DNA from: Montifringilla adamsi
Taxonomy: Eukaryota; Chordata; Aves; Passeriformes; Passeridae
NCBI GenBank assembly: GCA_017590115.1
Contig: JAGGNK010006892.1
Location: 15,415,736 to 15,479,735 of the forward strand
Reading direction: 5' to 3'
Length of the DNA stretch: 64,000 nucleotides
Part shown: piece by piece, positions 12,701-25,100 of the stretch
How the letters are laid out: every line of letters begins with the position of its first letter
Numbering within the stretch: the first letter of the stretch is position 1
Program-made: the position numbers and the translations under genes
Notes under the pieces: generated by a model
Databases searched by the model: none
What the model saw: only the letters and a program-made list of their open reading frames with translations
Told to the model about the DNA's origin: nothing

Positions 12701-13943
12701 TTGAGGTTTAGCTTTCCTGACACCACCAAGTTCTTCACTTTCTTGCTGGATTTGAAATATTTTTATGGCAATTATATCTGAATTTTATACGGCTCCTTTA
12801 AAGAGCATTGTGCCTCTTATTTCGTGTTTCAGTATCTACAGCAACTGCAGTAGTCATCAAGACAGAAAGGTAAAAGAATCAAAAAGCACATGGTAATTGT
12901 ATATTCTTTAATGTAAATGTAATTTCAAGGAGGAATCACATAGCTCAAAATCAATCTAGGTAACATATACAATCAGTTGATTTGCAGGTTTAACAAATAC
13001 TTTTGATTTTTTTTTTCCAGGAGGAGAGATGGTTTAGTTTTAGCTCGAATTTATTATACAGCCTCTTCAAATTTGAAACCAGCAATTTCCTGACCTCTCA
13101 TCTGCTCTGTCTCTGATCATAGGACACACACCTGCAGGTCTTCTAGTCACAGTTTCTGTAACCTATTTTCTTCTGTTTTTAGTAACACATACATAAAACA
13201 CAGAACTAAACATTCCTACTCTTATGTCTGGGAAAAAGGAAGAAATGCTACATCCGGAAGTATGATCAAACATTTTGTTTCCACTGGACAGAAAAAGCAT
13301 TTAAAGAAGATCTTGAAGATCTGGAAGATCATAATTTCTATGAGCATTAGAAATTTTACTTCAGCATTCTTATGAAAATAGTCCCTATTTGAGGATTTCT
13401 GTCCTCATATCTGACCTCCTCTCAAATCTTCATGTGTTAATTCTCATAGCAGCCCTTTCAAGTAATTATGCACTTGCTATGCTCATTTCACAAACAGTGA
13501 ACTGCAGTTTGAATTGTTTTGAACTACTTAGTTTTATCCTGAAGATGGATTTAGACACCTTGATTGGGAAAAGCTCACCAGCCTGATTACTTTGGTAGTG
13601 ACCCAATGCCCTCTGCACCACAAAGATCCTCCATAGGAACTGTGGGTGCTGTCTTGCTCTCTTCACTGTCACTCATAGCCTGACTTGGTGTACGTCAGCA
13701 GTGCAGGCATAGACCAAGAGGTCCTGGGCACAGTCATCTGCCAAGGGCCCACATCCCATGGAGTCTTTCTGAGCTTACTAGAGGCACTCAAAAAGGGATG
13801 AGGTTGATTTGAAGGGCAGCGGTTGTGTCGCCGTTCACCCAGGGTGACAGCTGGAGAAGTTGTGGATGGAGGACAAGATGAGCATGAGGTGTGTGCTAGC
13901 TCAGAAATGAGGGCAGCAGTGCAGCAGGTTCCTGACCTAACCT

Positions 13944-13947
<4 letters not shown>
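12701..13947. other. Non-coding stretch, no recognisable gene
   Basis: No supported gene or repeat. A pyrimidine tract ending in ccag at 13007-13020 resembles a 3' splice site, but the sequence after it has no open frame with a matching donor. The open frame spanning 13669-14004 on the minus strand is an artefact of the adjoining T tract. Confidence 0.55.
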
Positions 13948-13994
<47 letters not shown>

Positions 13995-14001
13995 CTGACC
14001 T
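13931..14001. repeat. T45 homopolymer flanked by 8-bp direct repeats
   Basis: An uninterrupted run of 45 T occupies 13948-13992. The octamer cctgacct occurs just before it (13931-13938) and just after it (13994-14001). This could be a target-site duplication around a very short retroposed poly(A), or slippage. Nine bases separate the left octamer from the T run and one base separates the right. That order does not fit a simple poly(A) insertion cleanly. Confidence 0.8.
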
Positions 14002-14350
14002 CATTTTTTTCTAGCAAACACCTTCCTTCTGGGTAGTTACCTGTTTAACAAAGTCAACCCTTTTTGCTGCAATTTGTACTTGTGTGCTCCAAATGAAGGA
14101 AAGAGGGCAGAGGTGCTTGCTGGAGCACTGGGGCTTCCAAAGTACCTCGTGCATAGCCAGTGTTCTCCTGCTAAGGACACAGCCAAACTTGGAGGTGCAG
14201 TGCAAACTGGCCCAGCACTGAGTATTTGCTGCTTTGAATGCTGCATGTCCAGCAGCTCTGACAATCTTAAATTAACCCCCATCAACCTAAGGGAGATGAG
14301 GGGAAAAATTCCTAGAATGGAAATCACAGGGAAAGGACAAGAGAAGTTTT

Positions 14351-14500
14351 GGATGTCCCATCCATGGAAGTGTACCGGGCCAGGCTAGATTGGACTTTGA
14401 GCATCTAGTCTAGTGAAAGGTGTCTCAGCCCAAGGAAGGGATGTTGGAGCTAGATGATCTCTAAGGTTCCTTCCAATCCAAACCATTCTAAGATTCTGTG
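14351..14500 (+). mobile_element. CR1 LINE 3'-end fragment
   Basis: This is the only sense-orientation CR1 3' terminus seen. It opens with ggatgtcccatccatggaag, passes through sequence matching 'ggccaggctagattgg' and 'gaaggtgtctcagccca', then ggagctagatgatctctaag and ttccttccaatccaaacc. It closes in the octamer tail attctaagattctgtg. The order and spacing match the final ~150 bases of the avian CR1 3' UTR. It is 5'-truncated and non-coding. Confidence 0.88.
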
Positions 14501-17500
14501 GCAATACAGGGCATGTGAAATATCTTGGTAAAATCAAGAAACTGATCTGTACACAAGTGTGTGCATAACACCCATGCACATGTAAAAGTATGTGCCTATA
14601 CTTAGTGATATTATGAATATGTAAATATAAGCAGTAGCACACCAAAATGTCTGCTAATTTTATGTGACATATTTATATTCATTCCATTTGAATAATTGGA
14701 CCATTTTTATGATTGTATGTCACAGCCAAAATGAGTTCAACAGCTGATTTTCTGTTTATTCATAACAGTGTCAAAATACAGATTACTTTTATCTCTTCTT
14801 TTTCTGAAAACATGGGGTTAAGCTATTTGAATCCTGGATTTTCAATCTTGGGAAAGTGATCTTATAATAGTCAGAAACACTTTGTCACATCACTTTATTT
14901 GGAACTGTTTCTTTGACTAGAATCGGGGAACGTGACAATTAAAATAGCTTATGAAGACTAGCTTATTGCTATTTACTCAGTAATCAGATGAATTCTTCAA
15001 TTTCTGCTTTAAATATCACTTTTCAAAGAAGAAACATTGCATGCTTTCTAAAAAAAACCAACACTTTTGTATTTGCTCAAAAATCAGCCAGTGAGCTAAT
15101 ATTTTCTAGTGCCAATCCTTTTCTGTATTTTTGCCTAGCTAGCTTCATTTTCACAGCTTTTATGTTCTCTGCTTCTCTTGCCAGACTTTGAGAGTTGTGA
15201 GCTGGTTTTTTTTGTTTATTTTTCTTTGATAGCCTTGATGCTAAAATTCAAGATTTCCAGACACTCCTTGCCCACTGCCAAAGGGTTAAAGAAGAGCATT
15301 GGCTTATTTGGTAGGTTTTTCCATGCTTTTATGGCTCTGCAAAAGGCAGCATCCAAAGAAGAAAAAACAAAAGGCACAGAAATGCAGATTTACTATGTTT
15401 TTTCCACCTTCGTCATTGTATGAGATTTGCCTCTACACCCATTTTACTGTGGGAGTAGCACAATGAATACTGCTCTTTAAAAAGAATCTGTCACTGGTCA
15501 GTATGATGATGATGATGATGACAATGAATATTTTGTGTGATTCTCTTTTCTTGTAACTATGTAGTCTTTTCTTTAAAGAAAGGTATGACTTTCGGGCACC
15601 ACAAAATTTTGCAGTGAACATCAACTGTTCCTTTTTTCCCCAGAGTTTTTACTTTTTTTTTTTTCCCATGATGTTATGATTTCTGAATTCTCTTCTTGTT
15701 AGGTGGTATTCATGGGCCATTTTCATACATGCCTGTCTGATGCTCATTCTATTCTATGGACTTCCTGGCAGCAGGTGCCAAGGGTTATCAGGTGGAAAGG
15801 ATGAGAGGTGAGAGGATGAAAGAGGATGACAAACCTACAGAGTGTATTGGCATGTTTATTTGCAGTGTCATATTAAACCAAAATTAACATTTATAACTCA
15901 GCTCCTTCATGGCATTCTCAAGCATGGTGTAAAAGGCCAAGAATCAACATGTCAGCTTGAGATAGAAGCTCATGGCAGCATCTGAGACAGATTGTCTTCT
16001 CATCTTCAGGCTGAAAGTTAAAATTTCCTAATGTGGTTAAACTTACTACTGCTGCATTTGCAGACAGAGGAAAAAAACCAAACAAATGAGAATTTACTGG
16101 GTATTGGATTTTGAAATGACACAAAGTACCTTTCCAGTCAGTAGAAAAATAATGCTCAGTTGAACTGATACACCTTTCTCATTGCATTTTCAGTCTGATG
16201 AAAGATAGATGTTTCTGAACAGGGATATATAGTCATAGGCATTAAGGGGAAGGGAGAACATTTTATTGAGTTTATGAAACTGTCTGACTATTGACAAAGC
16301 AAAAAACCACTATCATTTAGTCTCTTTAATACCCTTTTTCTCTCTGAAAAAGAAGGGTCCTTGTTTTTTCTTAATTGCATCTATCTTACTGAAACTCTCC
16401 CAGTTTCTCCAGTAAAGAAACAAAGTAATAATAACTAATGCCAGGAAAAATTTTTCAGTGTCTCCAGCAGGTATGAATGCCATGTTGTCAACATGCAAGA
16501 GATCAGGGAAGTGACTGCCTAGTAAGATGAATAGAAGTAACAGCAGCAGCTGGGCTAATAATTGTCTCTCTAACTAGAGCACACTGCAAACTAAACTAGC
16601 TGCTGGTGCAATTAGGTCTCCTCATGCTAAGTATTGCTGAATGGAATTCCTCAGGAATGGCACTTTTTAGGATTACATGCTACTTTAAGACCTTGTCTTT
16701 GTGCTTCCCCGCATGCCTGAGATGACCACCATGCACGGCCACTCTGGCCCCGGGCAGGCAGGCAGTGCCGAGACATCATCGTCCCTGTGCTACAATGGCC
16801 AGAACAAGTGTCTGGGCACTACTGAAAATAGTAACAAGCCTACAGTTTTTGCTTTTAAGGAGCTGGGTGGGAGCAGTGATACATTAACAGATGTTTCATC
16901 CTATTCACATATTTTCCATATGACAGATCCTCCGACAAGCAGCTGTCGAGTAAGAGAGGGTGAACAATGTTAGCATCTATGCCTTGGATTGGTTTCTTAT
17001 CTTTTCAGCTCAGGCATACATGTGTTTCAAGCCCCACTGATTCTAAAATTGACTCTCCCACAGCATTTTAAATGTGTACCTATGCAGCTCAAATGTGATT
17101 ATTATTAAGCTGCATCAGAATTTATGTTCAGCTCTCAGACATAACCTCCAGAAGATGTGCTTTTTCTCTTCTTACTCTCAGTCCCACTGTGACTTTGCAG
17201 CTGAGTAAGGGGTGAAGAATTTGGCCTCATCATAATAGTTTCTTCAAAATAATGTCTTCCAAAAATACCTATTGCCTACATCATCTCAGTCTCCAGTGGC
17301 CATAAATCAATACAGCTTGATAGCACTGACTTGGACAGAGATATGTTGATTATTATGCCAGCCAAGAAGCTGGTCTACATATATGTAAATCAAAGTCAGT
17401 GTTGGTTCCCCTAATTATTGACATATTCGTGGTCTCAATCAGGTAGTTACCTTCTGGGGGTGACAACAAATTATGTCTCCTCTGCTCTCAGAATTCAGTT

Positions 17501-18523
17501 CAAGAAAATAACATTTTAATCTACATTACTTCGTTCTTTTGTTTGAATCTCAAGATTCAGAATTAGTCTGACTTAATATTTGTAAAATTATCCAGAGTAG
17601 TAATTTTTCATTCTTATGAGGCCCCTCTGATATTGTCAAAATTAATGGCATATGGTAATCCTTTCAATTTTCATCCCTCTTCGGGAAATGAGTCAATGAC
17701 TATTTAATGTCATCTTATTATGGTTCTTTAGTAACTTTTAGTTTAATCAGTGATGGTTACATCTGTGAAGAGAATTCTGCTTATGTTCTGCTCCCTCTTA
17801 CAGGGTGAATTTCCCCAATCCAGTAACTGTGAGCAGGGACTAAGTGACACATGTCCCAGCTGCCAGGCAATATGGAAATGCTCAAATTCAAATTCATAAA
17901 TCAATCGTGTATCAGTTGCTGTGACCTCTTCTGAGCACTTTCCTCATACTTCCTTTTCAAGTAGACTTGACCACATTGTACCTATCCTTCCTTCTTTCTG
18001 TACCCTGTTGTATTCTGAATTCTCCCATCAGGACTGACTGATGATACTGCAAGCATCAATCCTGCAGTAATAGATTACCAGATGTCTGCACTGCATACTA
18101 AATTGCCTTATAGTACTAATTAGAAAAACTACAGTGTAAAGACCAGTAAAAATATTCCTACTCCAGGCTAACATGCTGTTCAGAAGTTGCTTATTTGATT
18201 ACAGATCCAGCTGAGCTTTTGGTTCAGTAGTGATATGTTTATTGCAAAGGGTGCTTAGAAGCGCACTCGAAACACTGAGATCTCAAAGTTGACATCTTTC
18301 AAGTATGTTTTAATGGGATGACTATAAGAAGTAGAGTGTGGCAAAGAAGTGATGAAAACGTAGACGTATGTAGTGCTATTCTGATTTTTAAAAAATAATT
18401 ATTTTTTATTTTTTATACTTAATATTTATGGAGGCATTAAATAATTACCAGTTATTAAGAGGCTTCACAGATAGGAGAATGGACCTAATCTGAAAGAGAG
18501 AATCAGTATGATGATGAAATTTT
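14501..18523. other. Non-coding stretch, no recognisable gene
   Basis: Mostly AT-rich with frequent stops. A short CpG-containing patch at 16707-16790 lies inside a 90-codon plus-strand open frame (16701-16973) that includes an accaccatg context. I do not recognise the predicted peptide and do not call it a gene. An AT-only patch occurs at 18388-18425. No repeat family was recognised besides the microsatellite listed separately. Confidence 0.55.
15503..15521. repeat. (ATG)6 microsatellite
   Basis: Perfect trinucleotide run atgatgatg... of 19 bases. Its reverse complement gives a short poly-Ile run in a spurious minus-strand frame. Confidence 0.9.
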
Positions 18524-19127
18524 TCATAGTATCATAGAATGAGATGAGCTGGAAGGAATTCACCAGGATCACCAACTCCAACTCCTGGCCCTACACAGGA
18601 CCATCATAAGAATCACACCAAGTGCCTGAGAGCACTATCCAAATGCTTCTTGAACTCTGTCAGGCTTGGTGCTCTGACCATCTCCACCAGGACCCTGCTC
18701 CAGTCCCCACTGTTCCTAGTATCCAACCTAAGCCACCCCTGACTCAGCTTCAGGCCATTTCCTCAGGTCCTGTCACGGGTTATCACAGTGAAGAGTTCAT
18801 TGTCTTCCCCTCCATTTCCCCATGTAAGAATGCAGCGAGGTCTCCCCTCAGTTTCGTCTTCTCCAGACTGAATACACCAAGCGACCTCAGTCACTCCTCA
18901 TACAGCTTCCCCTCCCGACCCTTCACCTCCTTTGGACACTCTCCAATAGTTTATTGTCTTTCTTACATTGTGGCACTGCCCCCAGCACTGGAGGTGAGGC
19001 TGCCCCAGAGCAGAGCAGAGCAGGACAATCCCCTCCCTTGCCCGGCTGGCCATGCTGTGCCTGATGCCCCCAGGACAGGGCAAGCCCTCCTGGCTGCCAG
19101 GGCACTGCTGGCTCATACTCAGCGTTA
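18524..19127 (-). mobile_element. CR1 LINE 3' region, longest copy here
   Basis: About 600 bases read as the reverse complement of a CR1 3' UTR and the region just upstream. The tail (tcatagtatcatagaat) is at the left. Then come ggatcaccaactccaactcc, tgcctgagagcactatccaa, cttcttgaactctgtcaggc, cagcttcaggccatttcctc, 'gtctcccctcagtttcgtcttctcc', and at the right ggctgccagggcactgctgg. The order is colinear with the avian CR1 type whose 3' UTR has the 'ctggccctgcacagga' segment. It is 5'-truncated with several small deletions. A 168-codon open frame on the plus strand (18622-19128) is antisense to the element and is not a gene. Confidence 0.92.
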
Positions 19128-22100
19128 GTTGGGAACTAACATTTGTACAAGGTATTTGGGTTTCTTGGATCAATACTGTGTTATCAAAAAGGAATTAAGA
19201 TTTAGGTAGAGGGACCATGGCAAGACTTAATGAGGTAAAATACCTACCAATGGTTTCCTCCTGCATGTTGTAATGCCGGTGCTATGACATGACTCTCAGT
19301 CCTTTACTGGGAAGCTTATAATTTGAAGGTCATAACACATATCAAATTATAGTATTGGGAAGAACAAATAAAAAGAAGAAAATAAATTCATGTGTTTCAG
19401 TGGTTTTCCTTCATGGCATTCCTTGAAGGAGGCACTTTGGAGAATACGAGGGTTTCAACTCTGCTATATTTTAATGAATAAGAAAACAGAAAAAGATTGG
19501 CTATATTTCCAGCTTTTTAGTTTTCTAAACTATGTGACACTTGCATTAGAGGAGCCATATACCAGACTGAGAGCTTTTTAACTACAAATTTAACCTGTGG
19601 GTGATGCCAGAGGAGCAGCATGTTTTAACCCCTTAGCCATTTTATTATGGGAATCTGTCATTTCTGCATTAGGAAAGCCTTGTGTCATCATTAGAGCTAT
19701 GCTGCAAATGAAGCAAGTACACAATTGCTAAGAAATAGTCAAACCACTGAAAACCAAACTGCTTCAGCATGTTGTTTTTTTCTAATTAGCTGCAAGGACC
19801 CCTAGAGGAACAAGAAAGCTACCTTTGACAATGCCAAAAGGACCCATCAGACAATAATCATGTGCTTTCAGAAGAAAAAGATAAAAATTAGAGAATTATT
19901 GCTAGTTTTAGCTTGAGGTAGCTTGATTTTACTGTACATAATTTTATTTCTTTAAAGACTGGCAGAAGGTCAATCCTTGCATATGAATGGTTTTCATGAT
20001 GAAGATTAAACTCTGTAAAAAGATTTATTATGTAGGATTATAGGATCCCCTTCATGATGGGGAATTTATTGCCAGTGCAGCTGATAGAAACTGTAAGTGG
20101 AAAAAGCTTTTCTTTTCCTTTGTAGAAAGGTGTTGGGCTCAATGCTGCTGTCTTTGCTGAAGTAAAGCTCCTCTGGAGGAGCACATATTGAGACTAAGAG
20201 GTTTTACATGGGTGAAGATTTAACAATTTTCTGGTTTATCTTATCATGTAAGACCACTTTTCATTAACTGGGAACAGAAAGTGACCTTAGGTAAGGTTTT
20301 AGTGTCAAACATTCCATGTGGTGCACTTTATTTAGTGTGTGTGAGTTTTAAAGTGTTCACATCACTGCTTTGAAGCTCCTCTGTCATTGTTATAGCAAAA
20401 AGTGTTGTAATGAGTATATACAAAAAAGTACAAATACAAAGCACAAAAACTTCACTGAGTATTCCCATCTTGGTTTGGGAAGGTACTTCATTGTGAGCTT
20501 AACTATGATCACAGATACACATACTTTATTGAGTAGGATCAAGTAAAAAGCAATTCACTACCACCAAGTTTTACCTGCATGAAGGACTCTCTATTGGTGA
20601 CGAGTTTGTCTCATATCATAAGCTCTGTTTCATGGACAATACAAAGCTGAGTGCTGCTTGCTTAATGTAATCAATCTACATAAATACCTCCACCTAAAGT
20701 GATTATTGGCATGAAAATAATAGAGGGTTCAAGGAAATTGCTTTTACTCCTTTTATCCTTGTATTTTTTCTGACAGATGAACATTTCAGCTGAAACCCTA
20801 CACATTGCTGCCATCCAGTCTTTGAATTTCCCTGCCAGATAGAGACCTCTCTCTGGGAACATCTGTGGTCAAAATCTACTTCGTCTCCATTCCAAGAGAT
20901 CACTTATCCTTCTTCAGAGCCACATTTTTCTCCCTAGCCTTTTCCTCAGCAGCAAGACCAGATATATCAGCACTTGGCACAGCTGAGGGGCAGAGGAGGA
21001 TGGAAATTCCACATGTTAAGGAAAAGGGTGGGAACAGTCATAATTTCCTTGTTGGTGTATTTTTCTCTTTTTTTTTGTTATGTTTATGAAATCAAGAAAC
21101 CTATAATCTTACTAAGTAACAGTAGAAATTTTCAAAGCTGCCGTGCTACCTAAACATGCAATTGTTAGCATACTGACATACAAATAAATAAAATAAGTTT
21201 TTAGAACAAGTCTGGTAAGTTAAAGAGCTCATTCTGGTTGGTCAGTGCATATTTTACATTAAAACCATATTTTTGAATTAATTATGTTATTTGCACTAGA
21301 TTCTGAAATGCTTAAGAATGTCTGTGGCATAGTTTTAGATAACCAGGCCAACTGAATACCTTGGATTTCTTCATTCCTTACCACCCATTCTGGAACTGCA
21401 AGCTGGCTGAGTTTGTACTTACCACTACATCCCTGAAAGACATCTGGCCTCGATTGCCTTGCATTGATCATGGGAACTTCTGACACTGTACAGTACTGTT
21501 AAGCAGAATTATTAAACCCTTGATTTTAAAACTTTTTGAATCTACACTTCCTCTCCCACAATTATTTCTGTGAAGCATTTCAGATCATATTGGTAAAAGA
21601 GATTTAAGTTTGTGCTTTTGGTATTTGCAGACTCGCTTTTCCACATGGATATAGTGTGGCTGGTTGAACGTGTTGTTAAATGAATGAATGTTCCACCAAT
21701 AAACACCTTTGTTCAGCCACCGCCTCTTTAAGCAGAAGGAGAGGCTATAATTTTGCCTTTCAGGAGAGAGACAAGCACCTTTAAAGCAGAACAAATATAA
21801 AGCCACATTTTAAGCTAACTATACTGTTGACTGAGAAGCTCTGTCTTCTGATGGATGCAAATCACATTCACAGATTAAAGTAATTTTCTGTGGCCTAAAG
21901 GGAACTTTCTGGATCCAGTCATTAAATTTTTGTTTAAGCATTTTCGCATGTGGAAAAAACCTTTTTTGCTCAAAAAATGTAAATTTTTAACACAGGCCTT
22001 GAGAAACACATCTCATTATGTCTGGGCTTTTTATTTTTGCTGCAGACAAGCAATGTGATGATATGAACTTAAAAAATGCAGAGATCAGCAGAAATTATTT

Positions 22101-25100
22101 CACTGTATAACACCTAGAAAAATTCTCACAGTAAGTTTTGGAAGCCTCAGATCAACATTTTTGTTTGCATCCTAACCCTGCTATTGAAAGTGTACAGGGA
22201 AACAATTTCTGCTCTGTCAGTGATGAACCAAGCAATCCACCTTCTAATGTGCAAAGTGTTATAGTTTATGAAACCTTGTCAGATGTTGCCTAAATTTCAG
22301 CATTTTCCAGCTACCACCTCAACCTGGAATAAATTAACAGGAAATTGCTGTTTACCATGTGTTAAAAATGCTTCAGTTAATAGCTGTGTTAATGCACAGT
22401 GGTTGTGACAGAAGTAATTAGGTTATCTTTTGTCTATCATTTTCTATGCTGCCTTCAGCAGAAGAGAAGTAACTTAGAAATACCTACAAGCTAAACACAT
22501 CACCTTATAAATACTGTTTTAAAAACATTAACTTGTTTCAAAAATATGAACGCTTACTTGTCTGTTAGAAGGAAAAGAAAAAACCCACTTGAATTCTATT
22601 TGATTTAGGAAAAAAAAAATTGGAACAGATTTCTTTAACTGAATGCTAATTAATAACATTAATTAAAAATGTATTATTTCCTTAGACTATCCTGTTCACC
22701 TAATTTTGAGAACTAATTATAAAATGTTGCAGATACACACCCAGCCTGTTTGTTTTTTCTATCATATTGACAAGAAGTTCATCAAGAGGAAACCTACCTT
22801 GCAGATAGCTGATGCGCCCTTGCAGTTGAATACACTTTAATGTGCTTTTATTCTTCTGAGAACATTTTTCTGGGACTTTGGAGTATGCAAAAGTAGTACT
22901 GTTTTAGAAAGATCATACAGGCAAAAAAGCAGTGCCCCAGACTGACACTTCTCCATGCACAGTCACTGCTGCATGAAGTCCTATTGATCCAGTAAAACGT
23001 ATTTTCTCCTTAAATTCTCTCAAGCTTTGCAGATTTGTCACAGGCCAGTAAAAGCACCTGGTCAATTGAATTTTGCCTTTTTGCTATATTCTCTGTGCCC
23101 CTGTGAACTTGTCCATATTTCTCATTTGTGACTGATATTGTCTTTCTTGCATGTTTTTCTCTTTCCCATTGACCATGGACTCCGACATTAGCGAAGGAGT
23201 AAAGTGTTTTTCCTTGTTTTCTTGCAAATTGCTGATGGGGGAATATCAAATGGTCTGCTACAGTTTTGATGCTGGATTGCATATGAAATAACTACAGAAG
23301 TAAATGAGATACAGAATGGGTATTTATAAGAGCTGAATCAACCCAAAATATCTACAGCAGTCATACAGCTTATATACTGCACATGTAAAAAATGCCTGTG
23401 TTTCAAGAGAAATTAGGGAATTTTTGTACTTGAAAGGCCTATAAAGTATAATCATTTCTTTACCATATCAGAATTTTTCTGCCTAATTGGATTAGGATCA
23501 ACTTAATTAAAAGATGCCTGAATCACTTAAGTTTTCTGTGATACAAAGAGAGCTGAAACAAAAACACCAACGATAATATTCATGGTTTGTATTAAGAGTT
23601 CACATCTGTAGTTAAATTGAAACAGATGCTTTTCAATACAAGCCATTGTTTTTTACTTGAATGTGACAATATGTTTTGATGTTTTCTCCTAATTATAAAA
23701 TCATGTAATGAAGTTCCTTTAGTATGTGTGTGGCAAATTGCCAAAGCCTCTGTTTTTCCAAAAGTCTTTGGTAAAATTTCTCCTGGAACCTTAGTTAAGA
23801 TTGTTCATCACAATCAGATGATTACCCTTTTGGATTACAGAAGGTCCAGTTGGGTATTCTGGAGAGCTCTCAGCAGGACTGGAAACATAAGAATGCATCT
23901 CTTAGGTATCCCTAAGGCTGGGCAGGACCGGGCTTTCCTGAACATAAAGGCTCATGTTGGAATGTCTCAAAAAAATCTTCTGTTAAGTATGTCTTCATTA
24001 TTTCCAGTGATCAGTATGAAAGTATTTGGTGTTGTGCTAGATCAATTGAAATCAAGTGATAAGGAGAACATTTCATGAACCTTCTGAACCTGGTGACTGG
24101 GCAGGTGTTTTTCACTGAACACAGACGTCTGAAATCGCAAAAGATTTCATCACCCAACAGGAAGTGCAAGTGACTAGGAAAAATAGTCATGTCTGCTTAT
24201 TAATTATAAGTCAGTTTGTGATGTTTGGTAGCAGTGATGAAGATATGAACGCTAGAAATGGAAAATTGCAAGCAACTGCTAAGTTTCCTGACAACAGATA
24301 TAACAATAACAATGGTAAAAAACTACTGCTAAAAATTATATTTCATTCCTTCAGTATAAATATGAAGTACATGTGACTGCGGTGGATAGAGTGAAAAAAT
24401 AAATAGATCTCAAACCCTGTCCAAAATCTAAATCCTTTTCAGCTTTCAGAGATTTGTCTTTGAAATAGAAAACAAACATTTGTTTGAAGAAGCATGGGTT
24501 AATTAAACTTTGAGGAAACTGGATGCAATTTTCATAATTCTGGAGATCAGCTAGGAGCTTCAGGTAGCACATGAGCAGAGAAGCCCTCTGGATTACACAA
24601 GATTGTATTCTGAGGCTGGGTTGGTTAGCATAAAATTAGCTAGAAAGCCAAGGTACAGAGAGGTATTCCTGGCTTTGGGCAGATAAGGAACTTCTACAAT
24701 GGCATAATGATGTTGTCCATTTTGGTTTTTCTCCTCTAAAACTCTGAGGGCCTTTGACTGCTAATGAGAAATGATCTGATATTTTCATGAGCCATCTATG
24801 ATAACCCCAATACCCTTCTTTTTCATTATAATAATTATTACTTTTTAGATATGCTTCACTTCATATTTTCTACACTAAATTTCACCTACCATTTGTTGCT
24901 TGCTGACTCAGATATTTTTCCCAATTATCCACAGCCTTTGTTCTTAATTATTCTGAATAATTTAGAAAACTCAATGAACTTTTCTCTGATAAATTGACTG
25001 CTTATCTGCTTCTGGATCACCTTAATTCTAGGACTTTTCTTTCCTATGCTTTTTGCAGCCCACTTTCCTTTCTCTGAATCCTGCATGAAAGAGTTAGGCT

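Noticed and set aside
13007..13030. Strong 3' splice site (T-rich tract then ccag)
   Set aside because: No open frame with a plausible donor follows. Such tract-AG combinations are common in T-rich introns.
13669..14014. 111-codon minus-strand frame with a poly-Lys start and its plus-strand mirror
   Set aside because: Created by the T45 homopolymer; the remainder has no protein character.
18622..19128. 168-codon plus-strand open frame
   Set aside because: It lies wholly inside, and antisense to, a CR1 3' region; the openness is a by-product of that GC-rich sequence.
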